Positions 7,162 through 15,913 of a stretch of 64,000 nt of DNA are shown piece by piece. The stretch is taken from NCBI RefSeq assembly GCF_009709555.1, contig NZ_WJBG01000170.1, positions 1 through 64,000 of the forward strand, written 5' to 3'. The translations under genes were made by a program, and so were the position numbers. The DNA comes from Streptomyces blattellae (GTDB lineage Bacteria > Actinomycetota > Actinomycetes > Streptomycetales > Streptomycetaceae). The notes beneath the pieces are model-generated. The model saw only the letters and a program-made list of their open reading frames with translations, did no database searches and was not told where the DNA came from. Each line of letters starts with the position of its first letter. Positions within the stretch are counted from its first letter, which is position 1.

Positions 7162-9618
7162 ATGCATCGGGGGGCGGGGCGTGGCGGACGTCGTGGGGGA
7201 CGGGACGACGGACGTGACGACGGACGCAAGGCCAGACGTATCGCACGGATCGCGCTGATCCTCGTCCTGGCCTCGCCGGCGGTGGGAACGGTGTGGTTCG
7301 TTCTCGGTGCCGACAGGGACCTGCTCCTCGGCACGATCGGCAGCACGCTGAGCGCGCTGGTCGTGACGGCCCTGGGCTGGACCGTCGTCCAGCTCGTCCA
7401 GCGGAGCCGCCTCGATGAGAACGGTCCGACGCCGCAGCCCGGAGATCCGGCGGAACCACCGCCGTCGGCAGCGGACGCCCTCGCGGACCAGGCCGCCGCG
7501 CAGTACCGGGAGCAGTTGGCGAGGCGGGAGCTGAGCGAGCACCGGCTGGCTCCGGTCCCCTGGCGGCGCCTGCGCGCCCCGGAGTCGGCCCCGCCCGTAC
7601 CGGACACCGGTGGCCGTGACGAACTGGTCGGGCTGTGCGCGGACGAACGGTTCGGGCGGCTGGTGGTACTCGGCGGACCCGGATCGGGCAAGTCGGCCGT
7701 CGCGCTCCTCGCGGCGGTGAGGTCCCTCGACGAGCGCGCCCGCCGCGACGGCGAAGGGCGCGTGCCGGTGCTGCTCACCCCGCACGACTGGGAGCCCCGG
7801 CGGCGGACGGCCCGGGACTGGCTGGCCGACCGCCTCCGCAGCGACTTCCCCGACCTGGACCGTTACGGCTTCCGGGCGGCGGAGCAGCTCATCGAGCAGG
7901 GACGTCTCACGCTGTTCCTGGACGGCTTCGACGATATCGGCGCCGATCAGCGCGAGTTGGCACTGAGGAGTCTGGACCGTCTGAACGAGGACGTGCGCCT
8001 GGTGCTCTTCGGCGGAGACGGCCGTCACGACCCGAACCTGCCCGGCACCGTCGTCCTCGAACTGCGGCCCGTACCGGTCGACGAGGTCGTGCGATGCCTC
8101 GACGGGTGGGAGCCGGCCGATCCTGACCGTCACTCCTGGCGCGGGCTCACGGACCATGTCCGGCAGCGGCCCGACGGCGGGCTGGCGCGGGTGCTCGACA
8201 CGCCGTTCATGCTGAGCCTGCTGCGCGGCGCCTTCGCCGCCGGGGCTCCAGGGGATCGTGCCGCGCTCGCCGCCGACCTGCCGGCGGCCGAGCGGACCGG
8301 CGGCGCGGAGGCCGTCCGGCTGTGCCTCCTCGGCCAGGTCGTGCCCATCGCCTACCTCGACCGGACCGACGACCCCGCGCTGTACCCGCGGGAGCAGGCC
8401 GAGCGATGGCTGCGCCGCCTGGCGGAACGCATGACGGAGCGGCAGACCCGTCAGCTGGCCTGGTGGCGGATGCCCGAATGGGTCCCCCACCGCTGGCGGA
8501 TCCTGGCGGGTGTGGCCGGGTGCGCGTTCGGTGCGGGACTGATCGCCGGCCTTGACGGCCTGCTCACCAACGGCTTCGCGGATCGTACGGTCGTCGGAGT
8601 GCTGCCTGCCGCCGCCGCGGGCGCGGTGCTGGGGCTGGCCATCGCGATCGTGACCGAGAGACGCGCCACCGGCACGGCCCGGCCCGGCGGTTCGAGCGGT
8701 TCGGGCGGTTCGGGCGGTTCGGGCGGTTCGGGCGGCTCCGGTTTCAACACCGGGATGGGGATGATGTCGGGGCTCGCCACCCTCACCGCGGTCGCGCTGG
8801 CCGTGGGGCCGGTGTCCGGGCCGATCGCCCTGCTGATCGCGGCTCCGTCGGCGACGCTGGTGGCCGGAGCGGGCGCCGGGTTCATGGCGACGCCCGAACG
8901 CCGTCTGCGCCCGCCGCCGTCGACGGCCCTGGCGCGGGCAGGGCGGGCCCGGCGGTTCCTCGGCAGGCTTACGGTCGGACTGCCGGCCGGGCTCGCCACC
9001 GGCGTCCCGGCCGGACTGGCGAGCGGCATCCCGCTCGGCCTCGGCGAGGGCCCTGTGCGCGGGCTCGTGGTGGGCCCGACCATCGGCCTCGCCTACGTCG
9101 TCGCCTTCGGCCTGATCGACGGCTACGCCCAACTGCGGCCGGACGACGACTCCCCTGCCGGTCCGCGCAAGGTCTGGCGCCGCGACCGCCGGCGCAGCCT
9201 GGCCACCGGCGTCGTCTTCGGCCTCGCCATCGGCCTGGCCGCGGGGCTGACCGACGCCCTCGCCATGGCCCGCCATGAAGTGCCCTGGGTGTCGGTGCGG
9301 GTCGGCCTCATCACCGGCTTCCTGTTCGCCGTGGTCACCGGGACGGCGGCGGCGCTCACCGTGTCCAACGTCTGGCGGACGATGGTGGGGTTCGTACAGC
9401 TCTGGGCCCAGGGGGTGGTCCCCCTGCGGGCCATGAGATTCCTGGAGGACGCCTACGACCGGCAGGTGCTGCGCGTGACGGGCCCGTACTACGAGTTCCG
9501 CCACGCCCGCCTCCGGGAATTCCTTGCGACCCCGGCTCACGCACCGGCTCCGGCTCACGCATCGCCCCCGACTCCGGCAGCGGCTCCGGCTCCGGCCCCG
9601 ACACCCCCGCCGCCGTGA
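7162..9618 (+). CDS. Membrane-anchored NACHT/STAND NTPase
   Basis: An 818-residue protein with an N-terminal membrane hairpin (about residues 28-48 and 53-75), a NACHT-type P-loop NTPase (Walker A GGPGSGKS at about 171-178, Walker B TLFLDGFDD at about 250-258), and a C-terminal half with several glycine/alanine-rich hydrophobic segments. A (GGS)n linker at about 512-527 separates two membrane blocks. It ends with the YEFRHARLREFLA motif common to this actinobacterial group, then a low-complexity A/P tail. NACHT STAND proteins in bacteria include anti-phage sensors, but many Streptomyces membrane NACHT proteins have no known role. It is a single-gene unit with no adjacent effector gene. The start is uncertain: only GGTGG is near the ATG. 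Confidence 0.82.
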   Translation: MHRGAGRGGRRGGRDDGRDDGRKARRIARIALILVLASPAVGTVWFVLGADRDLLLGTIGSTLSALVVTALGWTVVQLVQRSRLDENGPTPQPGDPAEPPPSAADALADQAAAQYREQLARRELSEHRLAPVPWRRLRAPESAPPVPDTGGRDELVGLCADERFGRLVVLGGPGSGKSAVALLAAVRSLDERARRDGEGRVPVLLTPHDWEPRRRTARDWLADRLRSDFPDLDRYGFRAAEQLIEQGRLTLFLDGFDDIGADQRELALRSLDRLNEDVRLVLFGGDGRHDPNLPGTVVLELRPVPVDEVVRCLDGWEPADPDRHSWRGLTDHVRQRPDGGLARVLDTPFMLSLLRGAFAAGAPGDRAALAADLPAAERTGGAEAVRLCLLGQVVPIAYLDRTDDPALYPREQAERWLRRLAERMTERQTRQLAWWRMPEWVPHRWRILAGVAGCAFGAGLIAGLDGLLTNGFADRTVVGVLPAAAAGAVLGLAIAIVTERRATGTARPGGSSGSGGSGGSGGSGGSGFNTGMGMMSGLATLTAVALAVGPVSGPIALLIAAPSATLVAGAGAGFMATPERRLRPPPSTALARAGRARRFLGRLTVGLPAGLATGVPAGLASGIPLGLGEGPVRGLVVGPTIGLAYVVAFGLIDGYAQLRPDDDSPAGPRKVWRRDRRRSLATGVVFGLAIGLAAGLTDALAMARHEVPWVSVRVGLITGFLFAVVTGTAAALTVSNVWRTMVGFVQLWAQGVVPLRAMRFLEDAYDRQVLRVTGPYYEFRHARLREFLATPAHAPAPAHASPPTPAAAPAPAPTPPPP
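8690..8740. repeat. 9-bp in-frame repeat encoding a GGS linker
   Basis: Tandem copies of the 9-bp unit TCGGGCGGT inside the NACHT gene encode a (G-S-G)n linker between predicted membrane blocks. The period is a multiple of three. A second low-complexity stretch of GCTCCGGCTCACGC-type repeats encodes the A/P tail at about 9535-9615. Confidence 0.9.
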
Positions 9619-9628
9619 GGGAGTCGCG

Positions 9629-10099
9629 TCAGACCAGCCACTTCCCGTCGCGCATCAGGGTCCGTCCGGCCATCTCGGGAACCGTCCCCCACGCCTGCAT
9701 CACCTGCGGGGTGACCTGGAAGAAGACGTAGGAGGGGTGGTCCTCACGAGGGTCCCAACCGTCCTTGGCGGCGAAGGCGTCGCCCACCTCGGCCGGAAGG
9801 TCCTCGCGGGTCAGCATGCGCGCGGTGCCGTGCACCAGGACCACGTCCCGGGTATGGCCGAAGCAGAGCCGGACCCGGCCCGAGGCGCACAGGTTGCGCC
9901 CGGTCGGATTCGTGTCGCGGGTGGACAGCCACACCGCCTCGCCGTCCCACCAGAAGGCCAGCGGAACGAGGCACGGCTCGCCGGTGGCGTCGGCGGTGGC
10001 GACCCACACGTCGATGTCCCGCGCGAGCCGTTCAAGCGCCTCGCGCTTGCGCTGCTCCGGAGAGCGGGGTCCGCTGGGCTGAGACTCAACTGACGTCAT
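9629..10099 (-). CDS. Pyridoxamine 5'-phosphate oxidase-fold protein (PPOX class)
   Basis: A 156-residue split-barrel flavin/F420-binding protein. The strand pattern DIDVWVATADATGEPCLVPLAFWWDGEAVWLST, here only paraphrased as the opening half of the domain, is typical, followed by NPTGRNLCASGRVRLCFGHT and the middle VLVHGTARML. Family members use FMN or F420 in oxidoreductions; the Streptomyces branch is often annotated as F420-dependent or simply PPOX class. It converges on the NACHT gene, with about 10 bp between stops. It is transcribed divergently from the XRE regulator across an interval containing a perfect 25-bp palindrome. Confidence 0.85.
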   Translation of the reverse strand: MTSVESQPSGPRSPEQRKREALERLARDIDVWVATADATGEPCLVPLAFWWDGEAVWLSTRDTNPTGRNLCASGRVRLCFGHTRDVVLVHGTARMLTREDLPAEVGDAFAAKDGWDPREDHPSYVFFQVTPQVMQAWGTVPEMAGRTLMRDGKWLV

Positions 10100-10163
10100 C
10101 CGCGGAGGTTATGGCGCGAGGCACCCGGGACTCAAGCAACCCGGCGACGCGGCACGAGCGCGC

Positions 10164-10188
10164 CGCGTACGCTGAGTCAGCGTACGCG
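10164..10188. promoter_or_regulatory. Perfect 25-bp palindrome, candidate operator
   Basis: Two 12-bp arms, CGCGTACGCTGA and TCAGCGTACGCG, around a single G. It lies between the divergent PPOX (start 10099) and XRE regulator (GTG at 10281) genes. Exact symmetry of this length is strong evidence for a dimeric protein site, or less likely an RNA hairpin. Binding by the adjacent XRE protein is inferred. Confidence 0.75.
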
Positions 10189-10280
10189 CACGGAAAGTGG
10201 ACGGTACGCACCGCCGAACGCGACCATGGGGCCGAGTCAGAAGCGGTACGGCGTGGTGTGTGTGCGGGAGGGGGCCGACA

Positions 10281-11144
10281 GTGGCCTACGAGAACACGGA
10301 CGGCGGCGCGAGCGCGGGGAGTTGGGGCGAGCCCGGCGTCTCGGACAGTCTGCGTACCTTCGGCGCGGTCCTCCAGGCCTTACGGGAACACGCGGGCCTC
10401 AGCCGCGAGGAGTTCGCCAGCGCGGTCCGCTACTCCAAGCACACGGTGGCCTCGGTCGAGCAGGGCCGCCGCATGCCCGACGGCGACTTCGTGGAGCGCG
10501 CGGAGGAGGCGACCGGCAACACCGGGGCCCTGCGGAGGGCCGCGCCCCATCTGACGCGGAAGGCGGGGCTGGCGAGTTGGTTCCGGGAGTGGGCGCGGCT
10601 GGAGACGACGGCGATCAGCCTGTGCACGTACGAATGCCGGGTGGTGCCGGGCCTGTTGCAGACGGAGGCGTACGCGCGGGCGGTGTCACTGGCCGTGCCG
10701 CCGCTGCCCGGCCCGGAGGAACTGGACCAGCGGATCGCGGCGCGGCTGGAGCGGCAGGAACTGCTGGCGGTGACGCGGAAACCGCCGACGGCGTTCAACT
10801 TCATCGTGGAGCAGGCGGTACTGGAGCGGGGGACTGGTGGGGATGGGGTGACGCGGGAACTCCTGGACCACTTGCTGGAGTTGATCGAGCGGAACTGGAA
10901 CGTGGAGTTCCAGGTGATGCCCACACGGCAGCCGTCGCATGCGGGGGTGGACGGGCCGATCATGCTGGCCGAGACTCCGGACAATCAGTGGTTCGCCTAC
11001 TCGGAGGGCCAACAGAACGGGCGACTGATCTCCAGCCCGAAAGAGATCAGCCTGCTCCAGCAGCGGTATGCAAAACTGCGCTCACAGGCCCTGACCCCCG
11101 AGGATTCCGTGGGCCTGCTGAAGCGACTGCGAGGAGCGCTATGA
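10281..11144 (+). CDS. XRE-family regulator with DUF5753 domain (WhiJ-like)
   Basis: A 287-residue helix-turn-helix regulator. The HTH lies near the N terminus (LREHAGLSREEFASAVRYSK, then HTVASVEQGRRMPD), followed by the DUF5753 domain (VVPGLLQTEAYARA, LDQRIAARLERQELL, FNFIVEQAVLERG, DGPIMLAETPDNQWFAYSEGQ). Such proteins pair with a small DUF397 protein that modulates them, as in the WhiJ and AbaA-type loci. Here the DUF397 gene overlaps it by ATGA. The GTG at 10281 (VAYENTDGG) is chosen because GGGAGGGGG precedes it; the upstream in-frame part is not protein-like. Autoregulation through the palindrome at 10164 is plausible. Confidence 0.9.
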   Translation: MAYENTDGGASAGSWGEPGVSDSLRTFGAVLQALREHAGLSREEFASAVRYSKHTVASVEQGRRMPDGDFVERAEEATGNTGALRRAAPHLTRKAGLASWFREWARLETTAISLCTYECRVVPGLLQTEAYARAVSLAVPPLPGPEELDQRIAARLERQELLAVTRKPPTAFNFIVEQAVLERGTGGDGVTRELLDHLLELIERNWNVEFQVMPTRQPSHAGVDGPIMLAETPDNQWFAYSEGQQNGRLISSPKEISLLQQRYAKLRSQALTPEDSVGLLKRLRGAL

Positions 11145-11326
11145 GCATGTCCGAACTGGCCTGGTTCAAGAGCAGTTACAGCGGCTCGCAAGGTGACGCC
11201 TGCGTTGAGGTGGCCCAGGGCACGCAGGCAGTCCACGTACGGGACTCCAAGGACCGGCAAAGCCCCGAACTCGCTCTCTCCCCCACCGCCTGGAACGACT
11301 TCGTCAACTACGCCGCCCAGAGCTGA
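11141..11326 (+). CDS. DUF397 small partner protein
   Basis: A 61-residue DUF397 protein with the typical opening ELAWFKSSYSGSQGDACVEV, then VHVRDSKDRQSPELALSP and a final WNDFVNY. Members are cognate partners of the XRE/DUF5753 regulators and are thought to relieve or modify their DNA binding. The ATG overlaps the stop of the regulator (ATGA) and GAGGAG lies just upstream, so the two are translationally coupled. Confidence 0.93.
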   Translation: MSMSELAWFKSSYSGSQGDACVEVAQGTQAVHVRDSKDRQSPELALSPTAWNDFVNYAAQS

Positions 11327-11353
11327 CCCTCACGCCCCGCCCCGCCCCGCCCC

Positions 11354-11383
11354 GCCCCGTGCCGGATCCGTCCGACGCGGGGC
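11354..11383. terminator. Hairpin after the DUF397 gene
   Basis: A stem GCCCCG/CGGGGC closes a loop of about 18 nt between the convergent DUF397 and chimeric genes. It directly follows a run of CCCCG pentamers at about 11336-11358. There is no T tract, as is usual for this GC range. Confidence 0.45.
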
Positions 11384-11396
11384 GCTGTCGTTCGCC

Positions 11397-11657
11397 TCAC
11401 TGCGGCAGGGTCAGGCCTCCGTCGACGGGCAGGACGGTCCCGGTGACGTAGTCGGCGTTGACGAGGTACTCGACGGCGTGGGCGACGTCGTCGGGGCGGC
11501 CGACGCGGTCCTCGAACGCGCCGATCAACGAGAGCGAGAGGCCGCTCTCGGGGTCGTACCGGAGCACGCCCGGGACCTGCTCGTCAGGGTCCTCCGGCAG
11601 CCACCACAGGCCAGCCCATTCGCCGGCCTCGTCAAGGTTCAGAGGATCGTCAGCCAT
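11397..11657 (-). CDS. Chimeric ORF: ApeA N-terminal-like segment fused to an SDR C terminus
   Basis: An 86-residue ORF made of two unrelated parts. Residues about 1-49 (GEWAGLWWLPEDPDEQVPG, then LRYDPESGLSLSLIGAF) resemble the ApeA N-terminal domain found in HEPN-type anti-phage proteins. Residues about 50-86 (RVGRPDDVAHAVEYLV, then TGTVLPVDGGLTLPQ) are the standard C terminus of a FabG-like short-chain dehydrogenase. The join is in frame at FEDR/VGRP. GGGGGAG precedes the ATG, so it may still be translated. It lies directly downstream of ychF on the same strand. It is most likely a recombination scar of two broken genes, though a functional micro-fusion cannot be excluded. Confidence 0.75.
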   Translation of the reverse strand: MADDPLNLDEAGEWAGLWWLPEDPDEQVPGVLRYDPESGLSLSLIGAFEDRVGRPDDVAHAVEYLVNADYVTGTVLPVDGGLTLPQ

Positions 11658-11676
11658 CGTTCTCCCCCGCGGGGGA

Positions 11677-12786
<1,110 letters not shown>

Positions 12787-12814
12787 GTTGCGACTTCCCG
12801 TACATGAGAGGGCG

Positions 12815-12905
12815 TGAGAGGACCTAGGAGGCCTGAGAGGACCTAGGAGGCGTAAGAGGCCTGAGAGGACCTGAAGGACCTGAAGGAACCTGAAAGGACT
12901 GGAAC
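12815..12905. repeat. Degenerate purine-rich repeats upstream of ychF
   Basis: Two copies of an 18-bp unit (TGAGAGGACCTAGGAGGC at 12815-12832 and 12834-12851, period 19) are followed by shorter CCTGAAGGA-type units of 9-10 bp. On the coding strand they lie between about 30 and 120 nt upstream of the ychF start, so they are probably in its leader or promoter. Confidence 0.85.
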
Positions 12906-13043
12906 CTGGAGACCTGGCGGCCGATCCACAAGTCTACGGGCTCTCGACCCCCGCATCGGCGCCGTATCGAACGCTTGGCCAACGTCTGCCCCACGGCGTG
13001 TCTGACGGGCTATTCGGCACATAAGCAGACCTAGGTTGGTCCG

Positions 13044-13601
13044 GTGGAGCAACACAGAACACGGTCCCCCCGGTACGAAACGCCACGTGGCACACCCCGG
13101 CTGCCCCCACAGGGCAGGGGTGCGGGCGGTCGGCCGCAGGGGCATCCGGCGGGGGCGGACGTACGACGGCCCGCTCCGCCGGTGGTACTGGCCGTGCGGC
13201 GGATCGCCCGGACCGTGCGCCGGATGCCGAACCCCCGGCTCACCGGGCGCGGCGGCGGGCTGTTCTGCGGGGTGCTGATGTTCGTGTCGGGCTGTCTCGA
13301 CGCGTTGCTGTTCGGCTCGTCGACCACGGTGTACGGCGTGCTGTTCCTGCCGGTGTGCGCGCTGACGGCGGGGTGGACCAGCAAGGCCGAACTGGTGACG
13401 GCACCGGTCGTGGTGCCGCTCGCCTTCGCCGTGGGGCTGCTGCCCGTGGCCGACGGGAACAACGGGGCCGACGGGCAGCTGATGGGGTTCGTCACAGCGC
13501 TGGCGACCGAGGCGGGGTGGCTGTACGGGGGGACGCTGATCGCCGGTGTGGTCGTGGCGGTGCGGCGGGTCCGCATGGTGCGCCGCCGCCGACGGGCGTA
13601 G
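13044..13601 (+). CDS. DUF6542 membrane protein
   Basis: A 185-residue protein with a basic, proline-rich N-terminal third, then about four hydrophobic segments: GLFCGVLMFVSGCLDALLFG, VYGVLFLPVCALTAGW, VTAPVVVPLAFAVGLLPV, and LYGGTLIAGVVVAVRRV. It ends in a run of arginines. This matches the DUF6542 family, a streptomycete membrane protein of unknown function usually located beside ychF and ppgK. It is divergent from ychF and convergent with ppgK. The GTG at 13044 is the likely start, although the basic N-terminal part makes a later start possible. Confidence 0.75.
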   Translation: MEQHRTRSPRYETPRGTPRLPPQGRGAGGRPQGHPAGADVRRPAPPVVLAVRRIARTVRRMPNPRLTGRGGGLFCGVLMFVSGCLDALLFGSSTTVYGVLFLPVCALTAGWTSKAELVTAPVVVPLAFAVGLLPVADGNNGADGQLMGFVTALATEAGWLYGGTLIAGVVVAVRRVRMVRRRRRA

Positions 13602-13616
13602 CCCCCCTCCCCGGCC

Positions 13617-14363
13617 TCAGGCCTCCTTCGCCGCCCGCATGGCCGCTCCCACGATCCCCGCGTTGTTCTGCAGCTGCGCCGGGACTATCTCGGCCTTGAT
13701 GCCCTCGATGTAGTGCAGGAACTTGCTCGCCTTGCGGCTGACTCCGCCGCCGATGATGAACAGCTCCGGGGAGAACAGCATCTCCACATGCGCGAGGTAC
13801 GCACGGACGCGGTGGGCCCAGTGCTCCCAGGACAGGTCGTGGTCTTCCCTGGCCTTGCTGGAGGCGCGCTTCTCCGCGTCGTGTCCGTGCAGCTCCAGAT
13901 GGCCGAGTTCGGTGTTCGGGACGAGGACGCCGTCGACGAAGAGGGCACTGCCGATGCCGGTGCCGAAGGTGAGCATGATCACCGTGCCCTGGCGGTCGCG
14001 GCCGGCGCCGAACTGCATCTCGGCGACGCCCGCCGCGTCCGCGTCGTTGATCACCGTCACCGGCAGGCCGCCGAGCCGCTCGCCGAGCAGCACGCGCGCG
14101 TCGGTGTCGATCCAGCTCTTGTCCACGTTGGCCGCGGTACGGACCGTGGCGCCGCCCGTCACCACACCCGGGAAGGTGATGCCGACCGGTCCCGTCCAAC
14201 CGAAGTGGTCGACGACCTCCTTCACGCCGTCGGCCACCGTGCCGGGCGTCGCCGGATGGGGGGTGAGCACTTTGAGGCGCTCCTGAGCGAGGTCGCCCCT
14301 GTCCAGGTCCACAGGGGCGCCCTTGATCCCGGATCCACCGATGTCCACGCCGAAGATCTGCAT
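13617..14363 (-). CDS. ppgK: Polyphosphate glucokinase
   Basis: A 248-residue ROK-type sugar kinase. It opens with MQIFGVDIGGSGIKG (phosphate-1 motif), has TFPGVVTGGATVRTAANVDK, the catalytic NDADAAGVAEMQFGAG and the TFGTGIGSALFVDGVLVPN motif characteristic of polyphosphate-dependent glucokinases. It phosphorylates glucose using polyphosphate (and usually ATP). It lies 29 bp downstream of ispH on the same strand and is likely co-transcribed with it. Confidence 0.95.
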   Translation of the reverse strand: MQIFGVDIGGSGIKGAPVDLDRGDLAQERLKVLTPHPATPGTVADGVKEVVDHFGWTGPVGITFPGVVTGGATVRTAANVDKSWIDTDARVLLGERLGGLPVTVINDADAAGVAEMQFGAGRDRQGTVIMLTFGTGIGSALFVDGVLVPNTELGHLELHGHDAEKRASSKAREDHDLSWEHWAHRVRAYLAHVEMLFSPELFIIGGGVSRKASKFLHYIEGIKAEIVPAQLQNNAGIVGAAMRAAKEA

Positions 14364-14392
14364 GGCCCTACGTTACGACGGTGGACTGACAG

Positions 14393-15487
14393 TCACTCCC
14401 CCGAGGTACCGGTGGCGGTACCCGACCCGGTCGCGGTACCCGACCCGGTGGCGGTGCCCGATCCGGTCGCGGTACCGGTCCCCGCACCCGCCCCGCCGCG
14501 CTCCGCGGCCAGTGCCGCCGCCTCCTCGCGCAGGTTGCGGCGGAGTTCCTTCGGCAGCGAGAAGGTGATGGACTCCTCGGCCGCCTTCACCAGCTCGACG
14601 TCCTCGAAGCCGCGCTGGGACAGCCACTCCAGCACCTGCTCGACGAGGACCTCGGGCACCGAGGCGCCGGAGGTGACACCCACCGTGGACACGCCTTCGA
14701 GCCATGCCTCGTCGATCTCGTCCGCGAAATCCACCAGGTAGGACTCGCGGGAGCCGGCGAGCTTGGCGACCTCGACGAGCCGCTTGGAGTTGGAGGAGTT
14801 CCGGGAGCCGACCACGATCACCAGCTCGGCCTGCGCGCCCATCTGCTTCACCGCGAGCTGACGGTTCTGCGTGGCGTAGCAGATGTCGTCGCTGGGCGGG
14901 GAGATGAGCTGCGGGAACTTCTCCTTGAGGGCGTCGACGGTCTCCATGGTCTCGTCGACCGAGAGCGTGGTCTGGGACAGCCAGACCACCTTCGACTCGT
15001 CGCGGACCTCGACCTTGGCGACGTCCTCGGGGCCGTCGACGAGCTGGATGTGCTCGGGGGCCTCGCCGGAGGTGCCGATGACCTCTTCGTGGCCCTCGTG
15101 CCCGATCAGGAGGATGTCGTAGTCCTCCTTGGCGAAGCGGACCGCTTCCTTGTGGACCTTGGTGACGAGCGGGCAGGTCGCGTCGATGGTGGCGAGCCGG
15201 CCGCGCTCCGCCTCTTCGTGGACGACGGGGGCGACGCCGTGCGCGGAGAACATGACGATGTTCCCCGGGGGGACCTCCTCCGTCCGTTCGACGAAGATGG
15301 CGCCCTTCTTCTCCAGGGTCTGCACGACATACTTGTTGTGGACGATCTCGTGCCGGACATAGACGGGAGCCCCGTACTGCTCCAGGGCTTTCTCGACGGC
15401 GATCACGGCGCGGTCCACGCCCGCGCAGTAGCCACGGGGGGCGGCGAGCAGGACACGGCGGCCAGGCAAAGCAGTCATGCGTCCCAT
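14393..15487 (-). CDS. ispH: 4-hydroxy-3-methylbut-2-enyl diphosphate reductase
   Basis: The last enzyme of the MEP isoprenoid pathway, a [4Fe-4S] protein that reduces HMBPP to IPP and DMAPP. The three conserved cysteines are in AAPRGYCAGVDRA, IDATCPLVTKVHKE and DDICYATQNRQ, and SRNSSNSKRL is present. The ORF has 364 residues; the core ends near residue 325 and is followed by an extra tail of T-A-T-G-S-G repeats encoded by an 18-bp DNA repeat. Two ATGs (15487 and 15478) are possible starts; the second gives MTALPGRR as in well-annotated homologues. Confidence 0.96.
   Translation of the reverse strand: MGRMTALPGRRVLLAAPRGYCAGVDRAVIAVEKALEQYGAPVYVRHEIVHNKYVVQTLEKKGAIFVERTEEVPPGNIVMFSAHGVAPVVHEEAERGRLATIDATCPLVTKVHKEAVRFAKEDYDILLIGHEGHEEVIGTSGEAPEHIQLVDGPEDVAKVEVRDESKVVWLSQTTLSVDETMETVDALKEKFPQLISPPSDDICYATQNRQLAVKQMGAQAELVIVVGSRNSSNSKRLVEVAKLAGSRESYLVDFADEIDEAWLEGVSTVGVTSGASVPEVLVEQVLEWLSQRGFEDVELVKAAEESITFSLPKELRRNLREEAAALAAERGGAGAGTGTATGSGTATGSGTATGSGTATGTSGE
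14411..14482. repeat. 18-bp in-frame repeat x4 at the ispH 3' end
   Basis: Four 18-bp units at 14411-14428, 14429-14446, 14447-14464 and 14465-14482, consensus GGTSGCGGTACCCGACCC. They encode a six-residue T-A-T-G-S-G repeat immediately before the ispH stop. The array is not part of the catalytic fold. Confidence 0.95.
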
Positions 15488-15605
15488 CGTAAGGCCGCGC
15501 TCGGCAGGTCAAAGTGCGCGTCCTTGGGGGCACTGATCGTGGACTGGGGGGCGTGGGGAGGCGCACGACCGGCGAGGTACGACGGCCGGGACCGGCACGG
15601 CACTG

Positions 15606-15644
15606 TGGATGGCCCGGGTGGATGGCCCGGGTGGATGGCCCGGG
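15606..15644. repeat. 13-bp direct repeat x3 downstream of the zinc-ribbon gene
   Basis: Three perfect copies of TGGATGGCCCGGG. On the minus strand the array begins 11 nt after the stop of the small zinc-ribbon gene. It also lies in the leader of ispH. Confidence 0.95.
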
Positions 15645-15655
15645 TGGGAAACGGG

Positions 15656-15847
15656 TCAGTTGAACAGACGCAGCACCATCCGGACAGCTGCCGTGACTCC
15701 CCGCCCCACCCACTCGAACAGTCCTGCCGGCACGGCCACGTCGGCGGCGCCTTCGGCCGCCGCCGCCCGGCCCGACCCCGAACCGCACTCAGAGCAGGAA
15801 CGGGGCCAACGGCGCTTCCGCGCACCACACTTCTTGCACAGGGTCAT
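15656..15847 (-). CDS. Small zinc-ribbon-like protein
   Basis: A 63-residue protein that opens MTLCKKCGARKRRWPRSCSE and continues CGSG, giving two CxxC pairs at residues 4/7 and 18/21 that could bind zinc. The C-terminal half (PAGLFEWVGRGVTAAVRMVL) is an amphipathic or membrane-associating helix. AGGGAAG lies 8-9 nt upstream of the ATG. It is divergent from xseA and upstream of ispH on the same strand. Function unknown; a similar small ORF occurs at this place in other Streptomyces as far as is known. Confidence 0.75.
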   Translation of the reverse strand: MTLCKKCGARKRRWPRSCSECGSGSGRAAAAEGAADVAVPAGLFEWVGRGVTAAVRMVLRLFN

Positions 15848-15913
15848 GCCCCCATCTTCCCTGCCGCCGGCGTCGTCGGCCGGGATGTCAGCGGTGGCCG
15901 TTACGCTCGCGGC

